Shown: positions 36,857 to 44,938 of the stretch, one piece after another
How positions within the stretch are numbered: position 1 is the stretch's first letter
Layout of the letters: every line of letters begins with the position of its first letter
NCBI GenBank assembly: GCA_038142205.1
Contig: JAYQJO010000001.1
Location: 1,984,001 to 2,048,000 of the forward strand
Length of the DNA stretch: 64,000 bases
Direction of reading: 5' to 3'
From: UBA7359 sp038142205
Lineage (GTDB): Bacteria > Pseudomonadota > Gammaproteobacteria > Eutrophobiales > Eutrophobiaceae
Notes under the pieces: model-generated
Seen by the model: only the letters and a program-made list of their open reading frames with translations
Databases searched by the model: none
What the model was told of the DNA's origin: nothing
Program-made: the position numbers and the translations under genes

Positions 36857-37798
36857 TTACGGTAAGTCGTCTAACTCAGCCCCTTCCTTCTGCACCGGCA
36901 TTAAATCTTCGTGGGTAATGCCCAAAGCAATAGTGACTGGACTAGCAACAAACAATGAAGAATAAGTACCAACTAAAACACCAATAATTAATGCCGTTGC
37001 AAAGCTATGGATAATCTCGCCACCAAAAACAAATAAAGCGATCAATACCATTAACGTTGTTATCGAGGTCATGATCGTTCTACTTAAAGTCTGGTTCAAG
37101 GAGATATTGAACACTTCAGTTGGAGTTGATTCACGAAGCTTACGAAAGTTTTCACGCACACGATCAAAGACAACAATCGTATCATTCAAGGAATAACCTA
37201 TTACCGCCAGTAATGCAGCCAATACAGTCAGATCAAAATCAAAATGCGTAATAGAAAAAATACCCAAGGTAATAAGTACGTCATGGACCAATGCTGCAAT
37301 AGCGCCAACGGAAAAACGCATTTGGAAACGCATCGCAACATACAACATGATCATTGCTAACGCAGCGATCATGGCCAAGCCACCATCATTTTTTAATTCA
37401 TCGCCAACTTGTGGGCCAACAAATTCAATACGGCGCATTTCAACGTTTTGTCCTGTCGTCGAAAGCACTTCAAGAATTTTGCTACTGATATCGGCATTGT
37501 TCAAGCCTTCACTTGGCGGTATGCGAATTAATATCTCATTTGCCGAACCAAAATATTGAACGATTGCATTATTAAACTCTGAATTAATTAAAGTATCGCG
37601 AACTACACCAAGGTCAACAGCTTCTGTGTAGCCTGCTTCAACCAAGGTACCACCGGTAAAATCAATCCCCAGACTTAAACCTTGAATACTCAATGATGCG
37701 ATAGATAATATTAGTAGTAAACCTGAGATAACCGCAGCTATCTTACGCTTGCCCATAAGATCAAAATTAAACCGTGTTTGTTGTATTTCTGTTGCCAT
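36857..37798 (-). CDS. secF: SecF, protein translocase accessory subunit
   Basis: Six-helix RND-type subunit that with SecD uses proton motive force to pull preproteins out of SecYEG. N-terminal helix, SLGIDFTGGTLVEAGY, then VGPQVGDELKNDGGLAM and YSLNDTIVVFDRVRENFR. Length 313 aa. 57 bp downstream of secD. Confidence 0.96.
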   Translation of the reverse strand: MATEIQQTRFNFDLMGKRKIAAVISGLLLILSIASLSIQGLSLGIDFTGGTLVEAGYTEAVDLGVVRDTLINSEFNNAIVQYFGSANEILIRIPPSEGLNNADISSKILEVLSTTGQNVEMRRIEFVGPQVGDELKNDGGLAMIAALAMIMLYVAMRFQMRFSVGAIAALVHDVLITLGIFSITHFDFDLTVLAALLAVIGYSLNDTIVVFDRVRENFRKLRESTPTEVFNISLNQTLSRTIMTSITTLMVLIALFVFGGEIIHSFATALIIGVLVGTYSSLFVASPVTIALGITHEDLMPVQKEGAELDDLP

Positions 37799-37855
37799 AA
37801 TTCTTATCTCTGCTTAAAACTTTATTTTATATTCTTAAACTTTATTTCTTCAGTT

Positions 37856-39715
37856 TTATATTTTTAGTTTCTCTATACGACGCCCGCCATAAATCAAATT
37901 AACCAGGCCGCGCGTTACCATAATGGCTGTAAACATTGAAGAAATAATACCCAGCGACAACGTTACGGCGAAACCTTTAATCGGACCTGTACCAAAACTA
38001 AACAGTACAATTGCTGCAATCAATGTTGTGATATTCGCGTCAGCAATGGTTGAAAGTGCTTTTTCATAGCCGGCATGAATGCTGGCCTGTGGTGAATTAC
38101 CATTTCGTAACTCTTCTCTTATACGTTCAAATATAAGTACGTTCGCATCCACTGCCATACCAACGGTTAAAACAATACCTGCGATACCCGGCAAAGTTAA
38201 TGTCGCTTGTAACATCGACAACATGGCAACAATCAAAACAAGGTTAAGCGCCAAAGCAACATTCGCAATTAGGCCGAACACTTTGTAGTACACAGCCATA
38301 AAGATCAGGACTAATAAGAAACCAATTTTTACTGAATCAAAACCCTGATTGATATTATCCTGACCAAGGCTTGGACCAACAGTACGTTCTTCAATGATAT
38401 AGATTGGTGCTGCCAATGCGCCAGCTCTTAATAATAAGGCTAAATTACGCGCTTCTTTTGTTGAGTCCAGCCCTGTAATTTGAAAACGCTTGCCTAATTG
38501 TTCCTGAATTACCGCAGCATTAATAACTTCTTCAATCACCTCTTTTTTCTGAACCAGCTCACCGTTTTCTTCAACTGTTGTAATTTTATTTTCAATAAAG
38601 ACGACAGCTAAACGTTTACCGACATTATCACCAGAGAACTTACTCATTCTCTTTGCACCACGCCCATCCAACATGATCGTTACATTTGGTTCACCTCTTG
38701 TTGAATCAATACCTGAAGCTGCATCAATAATAGAGTCACCGGTTAACATAACTTGTTTCTTTAGCAGGATAGGAAAGCCGCTTCTCTCTGAATATAATTT
38801 AGAACCTGCTGGAACACGACCATTGACTGCGTCTTGAGGGTCATGATCTTCATCTACTAATCTGAACTCCAGCGTCGCTGTTGCACCGAGAATATTTTTA
38901 GCTTTCGCCGTGTCCTGAACGCCAGGCAATTGAACAACAACTCGCTCCAAACCCTGTTGTTGAATAACAGGTTCAGCAACACCGAGCTCATTCACACGTT
39001 TTCTTAGTGTCGTGATGTTTTGTTGCAGTGCCAGTTTTTGCGTTTCCAGCACAATATCTTCTTTCATCGTCGCAACAAGCTGAGCTTCATCGCTGTTTGA
39101 TTGTGGCGTAGTAACATTAAGATCAGGAAACTTATCGTCGATCAGCTTTTCGCCACTCTCAAGTTCGCCTGCATTCATAAAACGAATTAACAAACCATCC
39201 TCATCATTCAAGGTAATGGTTTTATAACGAATTTTATTTTCACGCATCTGACTACGTAAGTCAGACATATAACCTTCGTTTGCCTTTTTAACTGCCGCTT
39301 CCATATCGACTTCCATAAGGAAATGCACGCCACCACGCAGGTCAAGCCCCAGGAACATCGGTTCAGCACCAAATTTAGCTAACCAGTCAGGTGTTGCCGG
39401 AGCTAGATTAATCGCGACAACATAATTATTACCCATGGCTTTTTTGACAACGTCTTGTGCCTTAAGCTGATCATTTTCATTATTAAATCGAACTACCACA
39501 CTTTCATTAACAACAGATGACAATTTATAGCTTAATCCTGCTTCATCCAATGCATTGGTAACCTGAAACTCTGTTAATTCACTGATCTCAGCCGATCTTG
39601 CTGCGGATATTTGTAATGCAGGATCTTTACCATAGATATTGGGTAATGCGAATAACGCACCCAAACCTATCAGGAATAAAATTAAGATGTATTTCCAGAG
39701 GGAATAACGATTCAT
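37856..39715 (-). CDS. secD: SecD, protein translocase accessory subunit
   Basis: Six-helix partner of SecF. N-terminal helix, LGLDLRGGVHFLMEVDM, the periplasmic P1 domains (about residues 115-440), then the membrane half with GIVLTVGMAVDANVLIFERIREELRNG holding the conserved proton-relay Asp. Length 619 aa. Confidence 0.97.
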   Translation of the reverse strand: MNRYSLWKYILILFLIGLGALFALPNIYGKDPALQISAARSAEISELTEFQVTNALDEAGLSYKLSSVVNESVVVRFNNENDQLKAQDVVKKAMGNNYVVAINLAPATPDWLAKFGAEPMFLGLDLRGGVHFLMEVDMEAAVKKANEGYMSDLRSQMRENKIRYKTITLNDEDGLLIRFMNAGELESGEKLIDDKFPDLNVTTPQSNSDEAQLVATMKEDIVLETQKLALQQNITTLRKRVNELGVAEPVIQQQGLERVVVQLPGVQDTAKAKNILGATATLEFRLVDEDHDPQDAVNGRVPAGSKLYSERSGFPILLKKQVMLTGDSIIDAASGIDSTRGEPNVTIMLDGRGAKRMSKFSGDNVGKRLAVVFIENKITTVEENGELVQKKEVIEEVINAAVIQEQLGKRFQITGLDSTKEARNLALLLRAGALAAPIYIIEERTVGPSLGQDNINQGFDSVKIGFLLVLIFMAVYYKVFGLIANVALALNLVLIVAMLSMLQATLTLPGIAGIVLTVGMAVDANVLIFERIREELRNGNSPQASIHAGYEKALSTIADANITTLIAAIVLFSFGTGPIKGFAVTLSLGIISSMFTAIMVTRGLVNLIYGGRRIEKLKI

Positions 39716-39749
39716 GACCTTAGCCTACTTATTTTAATTTTTTTATTAT

Positions 39750-40079
39750 TTAAAGTGTTTTTAATGTGCCTTTTGGTAATACTGAGGACACAGCATTCTT
39801 TTGAATTTTAACTTCCGTATCCTTGCTTATTTCAAGCAGAATGAAATTGTCCCCCACTTCTTTAATCTTCCCAAGCAAGCCACCCGATGTCGCGACTTCA
39901 TCGCCTTTTCACAATTCGCTGACTAACTGCCTATGCTGTTTTGCCTGTTTTAATTGCGGGCGTATCAATAAGAAGTAAAAAATAGCAAACATACCCACCA
40001 TCATGATGAGTGTAGTCGTACCATCCGCTTGTTGTTGCGCCGGCGCCGCCCAGGCATTATTGATGAAAAAATCTAACAT
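39750..40079 (-). pseudogene. yajC: YajC, with an in-frame TGA at codon 57
   Basis: Small SecDF-associated membrane protein. Reading from ATG 40079 gives MLDFFINNAWAAPAQQQADG, a membrane helix (TLIMMVGMFAIFYFLLIRPQ), KQAKQHRQLVSEL, then TGA at 39909-39911. The same frame continues KGDEVATSGGLLGKIKEVGD to the normal end (TAA at 39750-39752), 110 codons in all. Family consensus at the stop is L-x-KGDEV, so one sense codon has become TGA. TGA is a normal stop elsewhere in this window. A 56-residue product with the helix could still be made. Lies directly upstream of secD. Confidence 0.88.
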
Positions 40080-40201
40080 TTGTGCTCACTCTGATTTTAA
40101 AAACGCGGCATTATGACACAACAACGCCAATTTCAGTATAGATATGTATTTATTGATTAGGCTGTTTTAGTCAATTTCAAGGCTGACGATCATTTCATCA
40201 G

Positions 40202-41125
40202 CTAGATTTTGCAAAGCTCCAGCATTTCATTTTCCAGCAATTGTTTAAAAGTCGCTTTAATACTCTGTAACATCTGCTGCTGTGCACCGATCTGCTCTAA
40301 TTGTTGCAGGATGTAATCAACACTATGCGAACCATTAACGTGTTGAAATAATGGCGCAAATCCTTCGCTTAGCTCCGCTGTTTTCTGCTCAACCGTTGGT
40401 TCACAGCTCGATACGTGGCTAACATGGGCTCGAGCGATAAATAATCGAGGTTCATCTTTCCCAAGTAATTTCTGTCTTTGCGCTGCTGCCAACGGTTTTT
40501 TATTTATATTTCGCCAAAGGTCACATTCATCTGTTAAACATAAGCTATTTTTTAATGTTTCATACGAGTCTGGAATCATTGCAGCACAGACATAGGGGGC
40601 TAACTTGATATTTTGACTCGACCAGTTTTCATCGATATTCATTGCATCAATATGCAATTGACCGTTTTCAAGCACTTCTCTTTTTAAAGAGGCAGCTGTC
40701 CATGCCATACCCAATTCCGCTTCCAATATCGCCGAAACTTTTGCTTGCTCTTCTTTTGAGTGGAATTTGAATGACATCAGACCTTGGCCTATTCGCTTTC
40801 CCAATATAGTTGTGCGATTCAGTATTTCAGTTCGCATCGTTTCAATATCGATTAAGCTTTTTAAAAATTTAAGACCGTCATCAAGTGAGGCTATCAGGCT
40901 AAAACTAACTGGAAATGCACGACAGAAATGAGAAAGTAACAAGTCAGCCCTGATTCTTGCATCCAGTTGCAAGGCATCTGTGCGAATGACGGAAAAATCT
41001 TTTAACTCTTCATTACTTAAGTCATATTGCTTAAGTGCAGCAATTGATTCATTACAAAAATTTTCACGTACATCGCTATCAAATAACAAATCGAATAAAG
41101 CACGCTCTTGTTCCTGAAAGCTCAT
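40202..41125 (-). CDS. Putative partner protein of the DUF692 (MNIO) enzyme
   Basis: A 307-aa soluble protein I cannot assign to a named family. Its start resembles a short helical LigA/Nif11-like segment (DVRENFCNESIAALKQYDLS). Its last 55 residues (VNGSHSVDYILQQL ... FKQLLENEMLEL) follow the pattern of a PqqD-like winged-helix RRE, which binds RiPP leader peptides. It lies 14 bp downstream of the MNIO gene on the same strand, and MNIO enzymes commonly pair with a partner protein (MbnC, HvfC/BufC). Function as partner is inference. No short precursor gene is visible beside it. Confidence 0.5.
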   Translation of the reverse strand: MSFQEQERALFDLLFDSDVRENFCNESIAALKQYDLSNEELKDFSVIRTDALQLDARIRADLLLSHFCRAFPVSFSLIASLDDGLKFLKSLIDIETMRTEILNRTTILGKRIGQGLMSFKFHSKEEQAKVSAILEAELGMAWTAASLKREVLENGQLHIDAMNIDENWSSQNIKLAPYVCAAMIPDSYETLKNSLCLTDECDLWRNINKKPLAAAQRQKLLGKDEPRLFIARAHVSHVSSCEPTVEQKTAELSEGFAPLFQHVNGSHSVDYILQQLEQIGAQQQMLQSIKATFKQLLENEMLELCKI

Positions 41126-41139
41126 AACATTAAACCTAT

Positions 41140-42053
41140 TTATGCTTTATCCATTGTTTCTACTAATAGTGAGCTACTGCTTTTTTCACGCACTATTTTT
41201 CTGATTCGTTCCAGTGTAGTTAACACCGTGCTTTCATTCACACCTTCGCATTCATAACATACAGCTTTAACATTCGGTAATAATGGCAGCATCACTTCAA
41301 ACATTTTCCATGTCTGCTCAACGATGTCACATTCATGTGCATCAATATAAATCGGCCGATTGTGATCTTCTTTTTGACCTTCTTGGTTTCCTTCTTTCAG
41401 GCGTCCACCTGCAATATGTATTTCTATAACGCGTTCGCAAGGTAATTCATTAATTTCATCAATAACCTTTCGGCCACTTGCCATTTCGTAAGAAACCAGA
41501 TGCACCATATCCAACAAGATTGAACAATCTGTTTGCTCGGCAAGACTGCCAAAAAAGAAAATAAAGGCATCGTGCCAGTAATAAATGTCACGGGCGGCGG
41601 TTCTATAGCAACCGGAACCATTACTTTTTCCTGCACTTCTTTAACACGTTCGACCGCCAGTTTTAAAGAAGTCTGATTAAACGTTGGTGGAATAAAATAA
41701 CCAAGAGAAGTTGAATACGCCGACCCTTCTTCCCAGAAACAATACGCAACATCCTGTGCAAACCAAGGCGACTTAACCGTCTCGACATGTTTCGATGTTG
41801 CTTCAAGCCAAACATTTGAATTTGGATAAGAACCACAAAAATTAATATAAGAAGGATGAAACAATATTGAAGCACCCGCAGCTTTAATTTTATCGACCTC
41901 ATCAATCACTTCATCAACATCAACCAAACCTGAATACTCTACAAACGCCGGGCCACCTTTAGCTTGTACTAATTTAACCGGATCCGGATCAGATGAAAGA
42001 CTTAAACTGGCGCCTATGCCTAAAGTTGGTAAGTTATCGATAAAATTAGGCAT
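41140..42053 (-). CDS. DUF692 / MNIO-family (MbnB-like) iron oxidase, frameshifted
   Basis: TIM-barrel multinuclear non-haem iron oxidase family, whose members modify peptide residues in RiPP pathways. Two frames (41424-42053 and 41140-41517) are one gene: one extra A in the A6 run at 41551-41556 joins them as LFSFFGSLAEQTDCSILLDM, giving about 304 aa. Family landmarks are GIGASLSL, ILFHPSYINFCGS, AIEPPPVTF, CSILLDMVHLVS, RVIEIHIAGG and IYIDAHE. It is divergent: typical NPPS and IHLAGH motifs read EPPPV and IHIAGG. It lies ten bases downstream of tgt. Confidence 0.72.
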
Positions 42054-42063
42054 TATAAATAAC

Positions 42064-43185
42064 TTATAAAATCATTTTAGAACCACGGTTCTCATAGAAT
42101 CGTGTAATAAATTCATCAAGTTGGTTTTCTTCGATGGCATTTCGTAAACCTTTCATCAAATACTGATAATAATAAAGGTTATGTATGGTATTTAATCGCG
42201 CACCGAGAATTTCATTGGTTTTATCCAGATGATGTAAATAAGCGCGCGAATAATGCTGACAAGTATAACAGGTACAATTTTCATCAACCGGTGATTCATC
42301 ATACCTGTTCTTCGCATTTCGGATTCGGACATCGCCATATTCTGTAAATAAATGCCCATTACGTGCATTGCGCGTTGGCATAACACAATCGAACATATCA
42401 ATACCACGGCAAACGGCTTCGACAATATTTTCTGGCGTGCCGACACCCATTAAATAGCGAGGTTTATCTTCTGGCATGGCCGGCATAATGTTATCCAGTA
42501 CTTCCATCATCATCTCGACCGGCTCACCAACAGATAGGCCACCTATGGCATACCCATCAAAACCGATTTCTTTTAAACCCAATAGGGATTCTTCACGCAA
42601 AGTGGCATACATACCACCTTGGACAATTCCAAATAAGGCATTCTCGCTATTGCCCACTAATTGGCCATGCGCCTCTTTCGATCGTTTTGCCCAACGTAAA
42701 GATAAGTGCATGGAATCCGCGGCTTCCTTTTCTGTTGCAGGATACGGCGTGCATTCATCAAAAATCATAACGATGTCAGAATTCAAATCATGTTGAATCT
42801 GAATAGCTTCTTCCGGCCCAAGAAACACTTTAGAGCCATCAACCGGCGATTTAAAATGCGCACCTTCTTCGGTAATCTTTCTTGAGTCGGCCAGACTAAA
42901 AACCTGAAAACCACCTGAGTCTGTCAGGATAGGTTTTTGCCAGTGCATAAATTTATGCAAGCCTCCAAACTTTTTAATTACTTCCATGCCCGGACGTAAC
43001 ATTAAGTGAAACGTATTACCGAGAATAATTTCCGCACCAATACCTTCTAACTCTTCCGGCGTCATTGCTTTAACTGTGCCGTAAGTACCAACAGGCATAA
43101 AAGCCGGTGTTTGTATTTCGCCACGTGGGAAACTTATTTGACCACGCCGGGATGTTTTATCTTTATTTTTTAAAGCAAACCTCAT
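42064..43185 (-). CDS. tgt: Tgt, tRNA-guanine transglycosylase
   Basis: Exchanges G34 for preQ1 in GUN tRNAs. It has DSGGFQVFSL, FDECTPYPATEKEAADSM, GIVQGGMY, the GLSVGEP loop, the nucleophile Asp region FDCVMPTRNARNGHLFT, and the zinc site CTCYTC...H near residue 300. Length 373 aa. Overlaps queA by four bases. Confidence 0.97.
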   Translation of the reverse strand: MRFALKNKDKTSRRGQISFPRGEIQTPAFMPVGTYGTVKAMTPEELEGIGAEIILGNTFHLMLRPGMEVIKKFGGLHKFMHWQKPILTDSGGFQVFSLADSRKITEEGAHFKSPVDGSKVFLGPEEAIQIQHDLNSDIVMIFDECTPYPATEKEAADSMHLSLRWAKRSKEAHGQLVGNSENALFGIVQGGMYATLREESLLGLKEIGFDGYAIGGLSVGEPVEMMMEVLDNIMPAMPEDKPRYLMGVGTPENIVEAVCRGIDMFDCVMPTRNARNGHLFTEYGDVRIRNAKNRYDESPVDENCTCYTCQHYSRAYLHHLDKTNEILGARLNTIHNLYYYQYLMKGLRNAIEENQLDEFITRFYENRGSKMIL

Positions 43186-44207
43186 GATTGCCCCATAATT
43201 AACATGGCATCGCCATAACTATAAAAACGATACTTTTCTTTAATTGCATGTTGATAAGCCTGCATAATATTTTCTTTTCCGGCAAAGGCAGAAACCAACA
43301 TTAATAAAGTTGATTCAGACAAATGGAAATTCGTTAACATCATATCAACCACATTAAATTTAAATCCAGGATAAATAAATATATCCGTATCACCTTCAAA
43401 ACTTACCAACACACCGCCCTTTGCTGCTGTTTCCAGACTTCTAACAACAGTTGTTCCTACAGCTAATATTCGACCACCGTTATTTTTTGTTTCGTGAATT
43501 TTTTTAACTACATCAGCAGGCACTTGAGCATATTCACTATGCATTTTATGTTGCTTAACATCATCAACACGAACCGGTTGGAACGTACCCGCGCCAACGT
43601 GCAACGTTAGTTTTGTATTGTCGATACCTTTGTCTTTCAACTCATCCAGAATTTGTTGAGTAAAGTGTAAACCTGCTGTTGGCGCAGCAACTGCGCCCGA
43701 CTCTTCTGAGAAAACAGTTTGATAGCGTTCTTTATCTTCGCTTTCATCATTTCTTTCAATGTAAGGTGGTAATGGCATATGCCCCAACCGATTGATGACA
43801 TCAGTTAATTTTTCTTCTCCATCAAAACAGAGTAAATACATGTCACCACTACGTCCCAGAACGTCAAAACTGATATTCTCGTCAAGCAATAACTTCGTAC
43901 CCGGTTTCGGTGATTTACTCGCCCGCAACTGAACCAACAAGGTTTTTTCATCGCGAATCCGCTCCAACATGATTTCGACCTTGCCGCCTGTTTCTTTACG
44001 CGCAAATAATCGCGCCGGAATCACGCGTGTATTATTTAATACGATTAAATCGCCCGATTTTAAATAGTCGGAGATACTTTTAAACGTGTTATCAGTAATT
44101 TTACCACTTGAATCCAGGCACAATAATCGGCTGCTATCACGATCAGCTAGAGGATACTGAGCTATCAGCTCTTCGGGTAGGTCATAGGAAAAATCACTGG
44201 TTTTCAT
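43182..44207 (-). CDS. queA: QueA, SAM:tRNA ribosyltransferase-isomerase
   Basis: Converts preQ1 at tRNA position 34 to epoxyqueuosine. It starts FSYDLPEELIAQYPLADRDSSRLL and shows VLNNTRVIPARLFA, the AAPTAGLHFT motif, HVGAGTFQPVR and NFHLSESTLLMLVSAFAG. Length 341 aa. First gene of the queA-tgt unit, divergent from tRNA-Leu. Confidence 0.97.
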   Translation of the reverse strand: MKTSDFSYDLPEELIAQYPLADRDSSRLLCLDSSGKITDNTFKSISDYLKSGDLIVLNNTRVIPARLFARKETGGKVEIMLERIRDEKTLLVQLRASKSPKPGTKLLLDENISFDVLGRSGDMYLLCFDGEEKLTDVINRLGHMPLPPYIERNDESEDKERYQTVFSEESGAVAAPTAGLHFTQQILDELKDKGIDNTKLTLHVGAGTFQPVRVDDVKQHKMHSEYAQVPADVVKKIHETKNNGGRILAVGTTVVRSLETAAKGGVLVSFEGDTDIFIYPGFKFNVVDMMLTNFHLSESTLLMLVSAFAGKENIMQAYQHAIKEKYRFYSYGDAMLIMGQS

Positions 44208-44262
44208 GCCGCGCGATGTTAACAGAAATAAATGCGAAATAACTTATTCCTAGAGTCAAATA

Positions 44263-44290
44263 TTGACCTTGAGCTGGCTTACCTTATACT
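44263..44290 (+). promoter_or_regulatory. Predicted tRNA-Leu promoter
   Basis: TTGACC (44263-44268), a 16-bp spacer and TATACT (44285-44290), followed by a GC-rich discriminator TGCCGAC, as is usual for stable RNA promoters. The tRNA begins about 22 nt downstream of the predicted start. Confidence 0.65.
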
Positions 44291-44318
44291 TGCCGACTGC
44301 TTTTTGTACGACATCATT

Positions 44319-44403
44319 GCCGGGGTGGCGGAATTGGTAGACGCGCCGGATTCAAAATCCGGTTTCTTCGGAAGTGCGAGTTCGATTCTCGCCCTCGGCA
44401 CCA
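44319..44403 (+). tRNA. tRNA-Leu (anticodon CAA)
   Basis: 85 nt including encoded CCA. Acceptor GCCGGGG pairs with CCTCGGC (one G-T). Anticodon stem CCGGA/TCCGG encloses TTCAAAA, so the anticodon is CAA, reading UUG. The long variable arm (TTTCTTCGGAAG) is that of a class II tRNA. The 3' half is the attachment site of the downstream island. Confidence 0.97.
44348..44403 (+). repeat. attL: 56-bp direct repeat in the tRNA-Leu 3' half
   Basis: Identical, base for base, to 51478-51533. It runs from the anticodon stem to the encoded CCA, so integration leaves the tRNA intact. Tyrosine integrases commonly use this part of tRNA genes. Confidence 0.9.
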
Positions 44404-44526
44404 ATAAAATAGTACCTTACAGACCATCCTAGCCTTTTCTACCTTCATCATATTTTTATATGGGGGACAAATGGGGGAACTCCTACTTAACACTATCTGA
44501 GCTAATATAAAGCTATTCTGGAGCTT

Positions 44527-44682
44527 TTAAGGAATGAGTAAAATCATGCGTTTCAAAAATGGTGCTTTAAGTAATTTTACTTCATCCCACCCAGAATCTA
44601 CGTCATATACCCATGAAATTCCGAGAGCCATAACAACAACCCAGATTAAAACTGAAATCATCATCACTATGTATATATTCAT
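44527..44682 (-). CDS. Possible small membrane protein
   Basis: 51-aa frame starting MNIYIVMMISVLIWVVVMAL, one membrane helix, then an amphipathic tail with SWVYDVDSGWDEVKLLKAP. AAAGGA lies only two to three bases before the ATG, which is close. No family recognised. The rest of 44404-44938 shows no gene. Confidence 0.35.
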   Translation of the reverse strand: MNIYIVMMISVLIWVVVMALGISWVYDVDSGWDEVKLLKAPFLKRMILLIP

Positions 44683-44938
44683 AATCCTTTAGTCATATAA
44701 TTTGTTAAATATAAATCATAATTCGGCCAGAAGTGGACGTTGATACATTGATTCGCTTGCCCTGAGTTTAATCTTTGTCTTTTTCAAAAAGAATTTGAAT
44801 AAATCCCATTGTTTATTTTTCATTACTTGTGGTGCCACTTTAATGGGCCAGTTGTTCTAAGTATTATGACTGTTATCAGCTGAGAGCTTCAATAAAATTA
44901 CGACATAGGATTAGAACGTAATTTCTATAACAAACTTA

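Noticed and set aside
39909..39911. Selenocysteine or TGA-as-Trp recoding in yajC
   Set aside because: TGA terminates many genes here (ftsI, murE, ftsL), the family has no Trp or Cys at this site, and I saw no SECIS-like hairpin.
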